Assembly (NCBI RefSeq): GCF_009183365.2
Contig: NZ_CP068230.1
Coordinates: forward strand, 45,001-109,000
Reading direction: 5' to 3'
Source of the DNA: Shewanella algae
GTDB taxonomy: Bacteria > Pseudomonadota > Gammaproteobacteria > Enterobacterales > Shewanellaceae
DNA length: 64,000 nucleotides
Below the pieces are notes generated by a model. The model ran no database searches, was not told the DNA's origin, and saw only the letters and a program-made list of their open reading frames with translations. Of this stretch, positions 54,329 to 62,469 are shown in pieces. A program made the position numbers and the translations under genes. Within the stretch, counting starts at the first letter, position 1. Each line of letters starts with the position of its first letter.

Positions 54329-56401
54329 ATGTCCAGATCCAGCTTACCGATACTCTCGGGGCTGACTGTGGCACTGATGTCGGCAAGTGCAGTGAGTGCA
54401 GAGGAAGCCGCCGATACCAGTATCGAAAGGATTATCGTGACCACAAAGGCCACCTCCCCATCCACTACCAAGGGTGATTTCAATCTGCTCAAGGCACCGC
54501 AGAATATTCAGATATTGTCGAAGAATTTCCTCGACGAGCAGGGCGCCGTGTTACTGCAGGATTCGCTTAAGAACGTTGCCGGGGTGCAACCTGGTGGTTA
54601 TTACAAGGGATATGACTATTTCCGGATCCGCGGTTTCGATGCTTCGAAAGAGATCTATCTGGATGGTCTCAGGCTGAATGATAACGGCTTGGGGGCCAAC
54701 GTCGAGCAATCCAACCTGGAAACCCTGGAAGTGATGAAGGGCCCGTCATCCACCCTCTATGGTTCGGGAGCCATCGCCGGAATGGTGAACCTGGTCACCA
54801 AGAGGCCAACCGGTAGCGACTTTGGCAATCTGGATTTACGCCTTGGCAGCAACGACTATCGGGAAGTGAATGCCGATCTCAACCAAGTGCTGAATGAAGA
54901 GGGCAATATCTATGGCCGTTTGGGGCTGACTTATCGGGAAGGTGCCAATGAGACGGATTATGTCGATGGCCAGGATAGAGTCTTTATTGCACCATCCGTC
55001 ACTTTCGAGCTGAGTGACAAAGCCATGTTGACCCTGCTGACCAGCTACACCAAGGACAGCAATCAACCCGGAATGCCACTACCTGCCCAGGGGACAGTGT
55101 TGCCATCCGAGCTTGGGCAACTGCCTTCAGAACTCTTCTACGGTAATATCAAGGATCCCGGCACCATAGAGGATGAAACCTACCGAATAGGCTATGAGTT
55201 TCGCTATCAACTGACGGATAACATCAGTTTTCGTCAGAACCTCAGGTATCAGGATGCCTCCAGCGACTGGAATAACCTCTATTATCCCAGCAGCTATGAT
55301 GCAACCAGCGGTGACATGACACTGTACAAGTTCAGCTATCAAACCCAGTGGCAGACATGGGCGATAGACAGTGGCTTTAATGGCAGTTTCTATCTCGGGG
55401 ATACAGAGCATACCTTTACTACAGGGTTGGATATTTTCCTGTCGGATCTCAAGACCCGCAGCGCCCTCGGCAGCCAGTACCCGGTGATCAATCTCTATAA
55501 TCCGGATTACAGCGTATTCCCGGATCAGGAACTCAATAACTTTGGCCCTGAATCAGAAGTGGAAAACCGTATCTTCGGCCTCTATTTCCAGGATCAAATA
55601 GACTGGGGTGACCACTGGAGCATGACGCTGGGGGCCAGGGTCGACAGATACAAGCAAGCATCTGTGGATGAATATGAGAATAAGCTCAGTCCACGAGCTG
55701 GGCTGAGTTACGCCTTCAACGACGATTGGGTTGCCTTCGCCAGCTACTCGGAAGCCTTCACGCCTCAGTCCTATGTCGATGCCAATGGCAAAGTGCTGGA
55801 TCCGGAAGAGGGCAGTCAGTGGGAAGTTGGCCTCAAGGCCAAGGCGCTCGATGGCGATCTCAATGCTACTTTGTCACTCTATGATCTGACCAAGAAGAAT
55901 ATCGCCATCGCCAATGTGGACGTAGGTGGTAATTTTACCTATCTAGCTTCCGGAGAACTCAACAGTAAAGGGGCTGAACTGGACATGCAGTGGTTGGTCA
56001 GCGACTCACTGCAGTTTATCGGTCATGCGGCTTATACCCATGCGGTGGACGCCGAATACGACAACTGGGTTGCCAATGTGCCCCGTTATGCCTTGGGCGG
56101 CTGGCTCAAATACAACATAGATGAGGGTATGCTTTCCGGCATGAGTATGGCGGCCGGGGTGAATCACTACGGTAAGCAGCAGGGCAACGCCCAGTCGGTA
56201 TTGAACAGTGGTGATGATTTCTTCCTGCCGGCTTACACTCTGGTGGATCTCAATCTGGGCTACAGCTGGGATGATTATGATCTCAAGTTCATCGTCACCA
56301 ATCTGCTGGATGAAGATTACTATTCCGGCTCTGACAGCTTATTGCGGGTTATGCCTGGCGAGGGGCGTCAGTTCAAGCTCAGTCTGAGTGTTCACTGGTA
56401 A
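54329..56401 (+). CDS. TonB-dependent siderophore receptor (FhuA/FpvA type)
   Basis: A 690-aa outer-membrane receptor. It has a signal peptide (LTVALMSASAVSA), a TonB box (IERIIVTTKA), and a plug (LKAPQNIQILSKNFLDEQG, DSLKNVAGVQPGGYYKGYDYFRIRGFD, VMKGPSSTLYGSGAIAGMVNLVTKRP). The barrel ends with FKLSLSVHW, an aromatic last residue. The family imports ferric siderophores, here of unknown type. AAGGAA precedes the ATG. The PepSY gene follows after 15 nt, so they form an operon. Confidence 0.93.
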   Translation: MSRSSLPILSGLTVALMSASAVSAEEAADTSIERIIVTTKATSPSTTKGDFNLLKAPQNIQILSKNFLDEQGAVLLQDSLKNVAGVQPGGYYKGYDYFRIRGFDASKEIYLDGLRLNDNGLGANVEQSNLETLEVMKGPSSTLYGSGAIAGMVNLVTKRPTGSDFGNLDLRLGSNDYREVNADLNQVLNEEGNIYGRLGLTYREGANETDYVDGQDRVFIAPSVTFELSDKAMLTLLTSYTKDSNQPGMPLPAQGTVLPSELGQLPSELFYGNIKDPGTIEDETYRIGYEFRYQLTDNISFRQNLRYQDASSDWNNLYYPSSYDATSGDMTLYKFSYQTQWQTWAIDSGFNGSFYLGDTEHTFTTGLDIFLSDLKTRSALGSQYPVINLYNPDYSVFPDQELNNFGPESEVENRIFGLYFQDQIDWGDHWSMTLGARVDRYKQASVDEYENKLSPRAGLSYAFNDDWVAFASYSEAFTPQSYVDANGKVLDPEEGSQWEVGLKAKALDGDLNATLSLYDLTKKNIAIANVDVGGNFTYLASGELNSKGAELDMQWLVSDSLQFIGHAAYTHAVDAEYDNWVANVPRYALGGWLKYNIDEGMLSGMSMAAGVNHYGKQQGNAQSVLNSGDDFFLPAYTLVDLNLGYSWDDYDLKFIVTNLLDEDYYSGSDSLLRVMPGEGRQFKLSLSVHW

Positions 56402-56416
56402 GGAAGTCCTGCTGTT

Positions 56417-57493
56417 ATGCGTAGATTCCTGTGGAAATGGCATGGGCTGCTGGGGCTGATTGTCGCTGTGCCGCTGTTTATCATAGCGCTCAGTGGCAGC
56501 CTATTGGTGTTCAAGGCCGAATTGGATGCCTGGCTTAGCCCTGAACAGGTGCTGGCCAGCGCCGATTCCCGGCTGGGCTTCGGACAACTGCTGAAGCATG
56601 CGGATCAGGCTCTGCCTGAGCATGAAATACTCGGTTGGGAGTTTGCCACCAACGGGGAAGCCGATAGTCTCTATGTCGCCAAGATGGGCAGCTATGAGTG
56701 GCAAAAGCTGTGGTTGGATCCCGCTACGGGGGAACTGCTCAGCCCGCCCATGTCCATGACACATATGCTGACCGACTGGCTGCTTGAACTGCACTATACC
56801 TTGCTGCTGGATCATGCGGGATTACTCTTGTCGGCACTGGTGTCGGTGCTGCTGATCCTGCTTGGGCTCAGCGGCATAGTTCTGCATCGCCATTTTTGGC
56901 GCACTCTGTTTACCCTGAGGTTTGGCCGCGGCTTACGCCTGCTGCTCAGTGATGGCCACAAAATGTTGGGAATTCTCGGTGTGCCGGTTTTCCTTATTCT
57001 GGGGTTTACCGGAGCCTGGTGGAACATAGATCACTTCATTGATGAAGAGTTCGGAGGCCACGACGACAGCCAGTTTGTGCTGACCAAGCGCTACTACAAT
57101 GCAGAGTTGGATTTTGATGCCATGCTGGCCGCCACCCAAGAAGCGTTGCCCGGGTTTGTCGCTACCTATGTACGCTTACCCGACCCCAGTTATCCGGGAG
57201 TGCACTTCTTTGGTCATCAAAATAACAAGGGGCCACTGCGCAGCCGTTTTGGTTCCATCATCAGTTTCGACGATCAGACCGGCAAGCTCAGCAGCAGTTT
57301 TGATGTCCGTACTGCCGGGACGCTATACCAGTTTGTCGATAGTTTCAGACCATTGCACTACGGCACTTTTGGTGGCCTGACAACCCGAATTCTTTGGTGT
57401 CTGTTGGGTTTCTTGCCCTGCTTGATGGCGCTGTCCGGTTTTTGGATGTGGCGCAGCCGGGTGCGGGGCCGTAAGCGAACAGCCCGCCGATAA
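56417..57493 (+). CDS. PepSY-associated membrane protein (putative ferrisiderophore reductase type)
   Basis: A 358-aa inner-membrane protein with four main helices: WKWHGLLGLIVAVPLFIIALSGSLLVF, LLLDHAGLLLSALVSVLLILLGLSGIVLHRH, MLGILGVPVFLILGFTGAWW, and LTTRILWCLLGFLPCLMALSGFWMW. The periplasmic parts have PepSY-type sequence. Conserved His in HGLLG, LHRH and LHYGTFGG recall heme-binding b-type PepSY reductases. Position behind the siderophore receptor supports iron release from imported siderophore; the function is inferred. Terminators follow. Confidence 0.87.
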   Translation: MRRFLWKWHGLLGLIVAVPLFIIALSGSLLVFKAELDAWLSPEQVLASADSRLGFGQLLKHADQALPEHEILGWEFATNGEADSLYVAKMGSYEWQKLWLDPATGELLSPPMSMTHMLTDWLLELHYTLLLDHAGLLLSALVSVLLILLGLSGIVLHRHFWRTLFTLRFGRGLRLLLSDGHKMLGILGVPVFLILGFTGAWWNIDHFIDEEFGGHDDSQFVLTKRYYNAELDFDAMLAATQEALPGFVATYVRLPDPSYPGVHFFGHQNNKGPLRSRFGSIISFDDQTGKLSSSFDVRTAGTLYQFVDSFRPLHYGTFGGLTTRILWCLLGFLPCLMALSGFWMWRSRVRGRKRTARR

Positions 57494-57558
57494 GGCGTGA
57501 CACCAAAAAGTCTCCCTTCGTTGGGAATAAATCCAAGCCCCCTTGGGATTTGTCTGAT

Positions 57559-57580
57559 AGGCCCCCTAGGGGGCTTTCTT
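57559..57580 (+). terminator. Terminator after the PepSY gene
   Basis: GCCCCCTAGGGGGC is a perfect self-complementary element followed by TTTCTTTA. A weaker hairpin (AAATCC...GGATTT) lies just before it. Confidence 0.8.
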
Positions 57581-57662
57581 TAGTATCGAGTCTGCAAAGT
57601 GGGCTTGGTCCATTCCCCTTTTGCATCCTTTTTACGCACGAGATATCGAGTCTCATTGTTCC

Positions 57663-57750
57663 GCCGTAGTCTGTTAGTTGGCACACTGCGTCGCTCAGGG
57701 AGGAGTGACAGGGAGAAGCTTATGCCAACTAACAGACTACGGCTTTTTTT
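57663..57750 (+). ncRNA. Candidate structured RNA or terminator: 21-bp perfect inverted repeat with U-tract
   Basis: The left arm (57663-57683) and right arm (57723-57743) are exact reverse complements over 21 bp, without mismatch or bulge. The 39-nt loop can form an inner helix (GTCGCTC / GAGTGAC, one G-T pair, loop AGGGAG). T8 follows at 57743-57750. A stem this long is unusual for a simple terminator. It could be a small RNA with a built-in terminator or an attenuator. A possible -35 (TTGCAT) and weak -10 (TATCGA) lie just upstream with 17-bp spacing. The function is unknown. Confidence 0.45.
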
Positions 57751-57885
57751 ACATCTTTACGGCTTAACCCTTTCCTCTCGTCGAACACTTTCTATACAGC
57801 TTGGTATAATTTCTGTTAGCGTTTACCTTAAACGGAACCGACCTTGGTCAGCCTCCACAGCTTCACATTGAAAGGGAATCGGGTA

Positions 57886-58683
57886 ATGAAGATTACAGCA
57901 TACAGAAATGGTGAACCCTGCTGGGTCGAGTTGGGGACGCAGGACTGGAATAGTGCCAAGCACTTTTATTGTCGACTCTTTGGTTGGCAGGCCGAAGATA
58001 TCCCCATGCCGGAAGGCGCCTATACCATGTTGCAGCAGGCCCATGAGGATATAGGTGCCATGTATCAATTGCCCGCCGAATTGCAGCAGCAGGGTGTTCC
58101 CAGCCACTGGGCGGTTTATTTCGCGGTGGAGGATATTAATGCGTGTATCGAAGCTGTCAGCTCCGCCGGAGGCCAGCTTCTGATGGGCCCTCATGAAGTT
58201 GGCAGCGCAGGTAAAATGGCCCTGTTTACTGACCCGGAAGGGGCCCATTTTTCGGTTTGGCAAGGTGTCGAACATCCTGGTGCCGGACGTAAATGGGAAG
58301 CCAATACTCTGTGCTGGGTAGAGCTCGCCTGTCGGCAATCCGAACTGGCCAAAACTTTTTATCCCAAGGTGTTCAACTGGCAGATGCGCCGCAGTGAGAA
58401 CGCTGCCGACTTTGAATACACAGAATGGTTACTCAATGGCGAGAGTTGTGATGAAGGCATTGGCGGCATGCTGGAAATGACAGAGCTGTGGGGCGATGTG
58501 CCGCCCCACTGGATGATCTATTTCAGTGTTGATGATTGTGATGTGATGGCCAGTCGGGCGGCCGAACTGGGCGGCAAGGTTTGTGTGCCGCCAACAGATA
58601 TTCCCAATGTGGGGCGCTTTGCGGTGATCAACGACCCACAGGGAGCTGTATTCAGCATTATTCGGCTGACAATGGCACTCTAA
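57886..58683 (+). CDS. VOC (glyoxalase/bleomycin resistance) superfamily protein, two domains
   Basis: A 265-aa cytoplasmic protein with two VOC domains in tandem. The first is residues 8-130 (CWVELGTQDWNSAKHFYCRLFGWQ; VFTDPEGAHFSVWQG-like end), the second about 140-262 (CWVELACRQSELAKTFYPKVFNWQ; INDPQGAVFSIIR). VOC proteins include glyoxalases, dioxygenases and resistance proteins, with metal between paired domains. The substrate is unknown. The ATG at 57886 has AAAGGG upstream. It converges with RNase T2, only 4 bp apart. Confidence 0.9.
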   Translation: MKITAYRNGEPCWVELGTQDWNSAKHFYCRLFGWQAEDIPMPEGAYTMLQQAHEDIGAMYQLPAELQQQGVPSHWAVYFAVEDINACIEAVSSAGGQLLMGPHEVGSAGKMALFTDPEGAHFSVWQGVEHPGAGRKWEANTLCWVELACRQSELAKTFYPKVFNWQMRRSENAADFEYTEWLLNGESCDEGIGGMLEMTELWGDVPPHWMIYFSVDDCDVMASRAAELGGKVCVPPTDIPNVGRFAVINDPQGAVFSIIRLTMAL

Positions 58684-58687
58684 TCTC

Positions 58688-59662
58688 TCAGTTGGCGGCA
58701 TCGATGAGCATATAGTTGCCACAGTTGCCTGGGGCAATTCTGGGCGCCTGCGCCAGCAGCGCCTTCAGATTGCTGTTATCTATCTTGGCTGGAAGGCTGA
58801 GTTGAATTTCGGTCAGCATGCCCTGGTGGCATTTAAGACTCAGCTTGTGGCCGCTCTCTGGGCCGAAGCTCTGCTGAAACGCTTGTCTCAAAGAAGCGGT
58901 CGCTATTTTTGTGCCGATATTTTGCTGCAGCAGATTAAGCAAGGGCGTTGCCTGATTCACCTCTGCCGTTAGCCTGAGTGCCAATGAAAAATAAGCTTCG
59001 GCACTTTCATCCCGGCAGCTGCCGTGTTTCCACCATTCGTGCCGCTCCAGGCAGCTGCCGTAGGCGTGACTGGGCATCACGCGCCCCAGGCGTTGGGATA
59101 AGGCTTCACTCAACTCAATGGCGGGATAAGCGCAGAAGTTATCGGGCTTGTGTTTGACCTTGCCGCAATAGCCATAGCTGATACCGCAGGAACGCTTATT
59201 GGGCCATAAGCCATGCAAGCTGAAATGACTGGCATCGAAGCGATCGGCGCTCTGGCTGCGACATTCGGCCTTACCTGAACCTCTTGACTCGCAAAAGGCG
59301 TTTTGCCACGACAGAGCCAGCAGATGGCTATCGTATTTGTCGGCCAGGTTGCAGGCGTTTTTGGTTTGAGGTTCAGTTGGCATTGCGCCTGCTTGCAGTT
59401 GGCCACAATCAGCGGCAATCCAGCGCAGTGGTGATTGCACCGCCGAGGTCTTGACCCTGAACCAAGAGGGAGAGTCTTGGCCGAGGCGCTCAACTATCAC
59501 CAGTCTCTGCCCTGGGCTGCTGTAAAGCTGCCCGGGATTAGTGCCCTTGTTCTTCGATTGAAACAGCGGACAAGCCTTGTCTATTAACAACTCACCGGAA
59601 AATGGTGCAGCCATTATGCCTACAGGCAACAGCCACAGCAGTAGTATCAGTAAGCGGGTCAT
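58688..59662 (-). CDS. Ribonuclease T2 family protein with an extra N-terminal domain
   Basis: A 324-aa periplasmic RNase. After a signal peptide (LLILLLWLLPVGIMA) comes an added domain (about residues 20-90; SSPGQRLVIVERLG, PLRWIAADCG) that looks like a small SH3-type module. The T2 catalytic core follows: H150 in SLHGLWP (CAS I) and H208, E209, H213 in HEWWKHGSC (CAS II). Many cysteines suggest disulfides. It degrades RNA to nucleotides, probably for scavenging. AGAGGAA precedes the ATG at 59662. It is longer than E. coli RNase I (268 aa). Confidence 0.92.
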   Translation of the reverse strand: MTRLLILLLWLLPVGIMAAPFSGELLIDKACPLFQSKNKGTNPGQLYSSPGQRLVIVERLGQDSPSWFRVKTSAVQSPLRWIAADCGQLQAGAMPTEPQTKNACNLADKYDSHLLALSWQNAFCESRGSGKAECRSQSADRFDASHFSLHGLWPNKRSCGISYGYCGKVKHKPDNFCAYPAIELSEALSQRLGRVMPSHAYGSCLERHEWWKHGSCRDESAEAYFSLALRLTAEVNQATPLLNLLQQNIGTKIATASLRQAFQQSFGPESGHKLSLKCHQGMLTEIQLSLPAKIDNSNLKALLAQAPRIAPGNCGNYMLIDAAN

Positions 59663-59949
59663 AAGATTCCTCTTGGGTGAAACTGTCATCATGCGGATTT
59701 TAGTTTTGCCATGTGACACTTTGTATCCATGCTGGTTTGGCGCGCAACTTATGTTAAAAAATGGATCTTTGGTTTTGGGGCCAAGATTCAGATAAAACGC
59801 GCTATAGCCGAATATAGTCGATGCTTTGGCAACGAATAAGCCGCACCAATTTGTATCTTTGCCATTGTTGGACAAATGAAACGTAATTGTTGCTTGTCGA
59901 TTAATTGTGTAGTTTGGCAATGACAGCAGAATTTTACAGGAAAAAGTTA

Positions 59950-60189
59950 ATGAAAGGATGTATTCCCGCAGTGGTTATGGTGCTTTGTCTGGGAGCTTGC
60001 AGCAGTACTAATGAAACGCAGCAGGCTCAAGCAGATGTGGAGCGCAGTGATGGTTATCGCTGTGAAAAAGTCACAGTGACGGGTTCAAGAATGCCGATCA
60101 GAAGATGTACCACCCAGGCACAAAGGGAGCAAGAACGCCAGGAAGCGGAAGAGATGCTAAGTAAGGGAAGAGTGCTTTCGCAGGAGTGA
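59950..60189 (+). CDS. Small lipoprotein with a VTVTGSRMP motif
   Basis: A 79-aa predicted lipoprotein: signal VVMVLCLGAC gives a lipobox LGAC. After a Gln-rich stretch it has YRCEKVTVTGSRMPIRRC, where two Cys flank a conserved motif, then a charged helix (QREQERQEAEEMLSKG). Small proteins with this TGSR(M/I/L)P...C motif recur in Shewanella and relatives, but their role is unknown to me. AGGAAAAAG precedes the ATG. Confidence 0.75.
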   Translation: MKGCIPAVVMVLCLGACSSTNETQQAQADVERSDGYRCEKVTVTGSRMPIRRCTTQAQREQERQEAEEMLSKGRVLSQE

Positions 60190-60228
60190 GTATGGATGCC
60201 AGTGGCTTGCACCACTGGCATTCAGGGA

Positions 60229-60459
60229 TCAGGCTGACTTGATCAGTCGGCCTTCGGAGTCACGGAAACTACCGATGGCGATACGAACGAAGTCGATCAG
60301 AGTCCAGATACCCAGGCCACCCAGAGTCACCAACATCAGCAGACCGGTGCCGATTTTGCCGGTGTAAAAACGGTGTACGCCGAAGCCACCCAGGAAGAAG
60401 CACAGCAGCAGAGTAGGAACGAAACCCTTGTCGCTCAGTTGCTCATTTTCGATTGTCAT
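60229..60459 (-). CDS. TM2 domain protein (76 aa)
   Basis: A 76-aa membrane protein with the TM2 domain: DKGFVPTLLLCFFLGGFGVHRFYTGKIGTGLLMLVTLGGLGIWTLIDF. Two helices flank the motif GGFGVHRFYTGK and D/W residues near the second helix. Function unknown. AAGGACAAAC precedes the ATG. It is 9 nt after the related gene at 60469-60774. Confidence 0.9.
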   Translation of the reverse strand: MTIENEQLSDKGFVPTLLLCFFLGGFGVHRFYTGKIGTGLLMLVTLGGLGIWTLIDFVRIAIGSFRDSEGRLIKSA

Positions 60460-60468
60460 TGTTTGTCC

Positions 60469-60774
60469 TTAAGTTAACTTTTGTCCCGGGTAAGTGATCA
60501 GCTTACCCTGCCCATCTTTGTAGCTTCCCACCAGTAACATAAAAGTGACTATCACAGTGTGGATAATATCGACTGCAAGTACCGCCATTCCAGTGAATAC
60601 CAACGTAGGTTCGTCGGTTGAAATAAGCGTAATACCTACTATTGCCAGACCGAGATCGAACAGGCCATGGAGTATACGGCCACAGTAAAAGTGATGTATG
60701 CCCAAGATGCCGAAAATGCCTGAAAGACACACGGCTACGCCATAACTCTTATCGGATTTGCTGAGAGTCTGCAC
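60469..60774 (-). CDS. TM2-like membrane protein (101 aa)
   Basis: A 101-aa protein with three hydrophobic stretches. Its first half is a TM2 domain (VAVCLSGIFGILGIHHFYCGRILHGLFDLGLAIVG), similar to the gene next door, and it ends VGSYKDGQGKLITYPGQ like it. The GTG at 60774 has AAAGGA 8 nt upstream; the farther GTG at 60831 is less likely. The pair looks like a local duplication. Confidence 0.75.
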   Translation of the reverse strand: MQTLSKSDKSYGVAVCLSGIFGILGIHHFYCGRILHGLFDLGLAIVGITLISTDEPTLVFTGMAVLAVDIIHTVIVTFMLLVGSYKDGQGKLITYPGQKLT

Positions 60775-60903
60775 TTCCTTGTTCCTTTGTTGAAAGCTGA
60801 ATAATCTGGCCCGGCAGGCATCTCCCTGCACATCTTCGAGCCAAACAGGTGGAGTCTACCCTTTTCAAGGGATTTTTATCAATAACAAAATGTTAAATTG
60901 AGA

Positions 60904-61398
60904 TTATTCTGGCGTTTCTGTTTCAAACGCTTGGTATTGGATCACATTGATGTACCACTCTTTGACCCCTGATGGAGTTTGCACCTGAACTTCATCGTCA
61001 ACCTGTTTACCTATGAGGGCCCTGGCCATAGGGGAATCTATAGTGATATAGCCTTTCTTAGTGTCTATCTCGTCCTTGCCGACAATCCGGTAGCGCACCA
61101 CAGTGCCCTGGTCATTTTCCAGTTCGACCCAAGCACCGAAGAACACCTTTCCTTCCTGCTGCGGTGAGTAGTCAACAATCTTCAACTCTTCCAAGCGTTT
61201 AACCAGATAGCGGATTCGGCGATCTATCTGCCGCAACAAGCGTTTGTTGTAGGTGTAATCTGCGTTTTCGGAGCGATCGCCCTGGGCCGCGGCCTCTTGC
61301 ACTTTTAGGGTGATCTCGGGGCGGTATTCCTTCCACAGGTATTTGAGTTCTTTATCCAGGGCTTCCCAGCCCTTACGGGTAATCAAATGGGCTTTCAT
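60904..61398 (-). CDS. greB: Transcription elongation factor GreB
   Basis: A 164-aa protein with an N-terminal coiled coil (TRKGWEALDKELKYLWKEYRPEITLKVQEAAAQGDRSENADYTYNKRLLRQIDRRIRYL type) and a C-terminal FKBP-like domain. The acidic tip is ENADY. It rescues stalled RNA polymerase by triggering transcript cleavage. The long basic helix favours GreB over GreA. Confidence 0.93.
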   Translation of the reverse strand: MKAHLITRKGWEALDKELKYLWKEYRPEITLKVQEAAAQGDRSENADYTYNKRLLRQIDRRIRYLVKRLEELKIVDYSPQQEGKVFFGAWVELENDQGTVVRYRIVGKDEIDTKKGYITIDSPMARALIGKQVDDEVQVQTPSGVKEWYINVIQYQAFETETPE

Positions 61399-61524
61399 CG
61401 ATTTATTCGGTCAACTGCTGATGGCGCCAGGCGCCGATGCCAATAATGCAGAAGATTTACAGAACTCAGGCGTGCTTGCAAGTGCGCCTTCTTGCCAATG
61501 GGATAAACAGGATGCCTTTGTTTG

Positions 61525-62310
61525 TCATTTAACACAGGCGATGAGTGTCTGCCCCGGCTCGAAGCAGGCTTGTAGATGATCGCCCAGAGCCAATGGCAAG
61601 CCCTCAATGCTGTCGTTACATACCGAAGCGTAGAGGCGGTCGTTGCCGCCGATATCCAGGGTAATTTCGCTGCGCTGGGTATCGCGTTTGATTTGCAACA
61701 ACTGGCCTTTGAGGCGGTTGCCACTGCTGAGGGGCTGCTGCAGCGAGTGGATACTGACAGCGGGAGCCTTGAACAGCAGCAATACCTTCTTGCCGATATG
61801 CAACCCCAGTTTGTCAGTGCTGGCATGGGTGATGGCGGCATCTATCTCCTGTCCACCGGCCAACTTGACCCTGACATTGTCATTGAGAGAATCATCCTTG
61901 AGCGCAATAACTTCACCGGCCAGTTGATTGCGGGCGCTGGTCTTGAGCGAGAAGTGTGCCATCAGATCCAGCAGGTTATCCATGGGAACGGCCGCATCCA
62001 ACAGCGCCTTGAGCACCATGTCCTGCATCTGATCCATCAGTTCGTAGAGCTTCAGCAGACGCTCGCCAAACTCGGTCAACTTGGCGCCGCCACCGCCCTT
62101 GCCGCCCTTTTCACTGCTGACCACAGGCTGAGGGGCTTGCAGATTCATGTCGTTGACCGCATCCCAGGCCGCCTTGTAACTGATGCCCGCCTGTTTGGCT
62201 CCCTGGCTGATGGAGCCGGTAATGCGTATCTGCTTCAACAGCGCAATGCGCTTGGGATTGGCAAACAGTTTATCGGCATTGTTGAGAGTCAACAGGGCTT
62301 TGAGATCCAT
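61525..62310 (-). CDS. modE: Molybdate-responsive regulator ModE
   Basis: A 261-aa regulator. Its N-terminal winged helix (RIALLKQIRITGSISQGAKQAGISYKAAWDAVNDMN) binds DNA, and two C-terminal TOBE/MOP domains (SARNQLAGEVIALKDDSLNDNVRVKL; SGNRLKGQLLQIKRDTQRSEITLDI) bind molybdate. It represses the transporter genes when molybdate is ample. The ATG at 62310 has AAGGAATATGCC upstream. It is divergent from modA, with its operator between them. Confidence 0.96.
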   Translation of the reverse strand: MDLKALLTLNNADKLFANPKRIALLKQIRITGSISQGAKQAGISYKAAWDAVNDMNLQAPQPVVSSEKGGKGGGGAKLTEFGERLLKLYELMDQMQDMVLKALLDAAVPMDNLLDLMAHFSLKTSARNQLAGEVIALKDDSLNDNVRVKLAGGQEIDAAITHASTDKLGLHIGKKVLLLFKAPAVSIHSLQQPLSSGNRLKGQLLQIKRDTQRSEITLDIGGNDRLYASVCNDSIEGLPLALGDHLQACFEPGQTLIACVK

Positions 62311-62400
62311 GGCATATTCCTTATCAGTGTCGGGGTTATTCTCCCTTATTGCGCTGATAAAGACCACAGGGATCACTCACTGACGATCACAGGCTTGCTT

Positions 62401-62428
62401 ATCGTTATATAACTATGTATATAACGTT
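62401..62428. promoter_or_regulatory. ModE operator
   Basis: ATCGTTATATA and TATATAACGTT form an imperfect palindrome around a 6-bp spacer, agreeing with the known ModE consensus of enterobacteria. It lies between modE and modA, 42 bp before modA. Confidence 0.92.
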
Positions 62429-62469
62429 GGCAGTGTCAAATAGTGCATATATCTCATCAAGGAGTCGTT

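Larger units (their letters stand above)
57494..57885. other. 392-bp intergenic region with several hairpins
   Basis: It holds terminator-like hairpins (57559-57580) and a large inverted repeat (57663-57743). The 10-bp direct repeat TATCGAGTCT occurs at 57584-57593 and 57644-57653. The VOC gene promoter must also lie here. No long credible CDS is present. Confidence 0.6.

Noticed and set aside
57663..57743. Integron attC site
   Set aside because: attC sites have imperfect arms with extrahelical bases and the core RYYYAAC...GTTRRRY order; here the arms are perfect, the order is reversed, and there is no cassette or integrase.
57599..57871. 90-codon frame over the hairpin region
   Set aside because: It runs through the inverted repeat and T-tract, has a very biased Ser/Arg/Leu composition and no ribosome site.
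61429..61490. Terminator between greB and modE
   Set aside because: Short hairpins are present (GGCGCC...; AGGCG/CGCCT), but there is no T-run in either direction.
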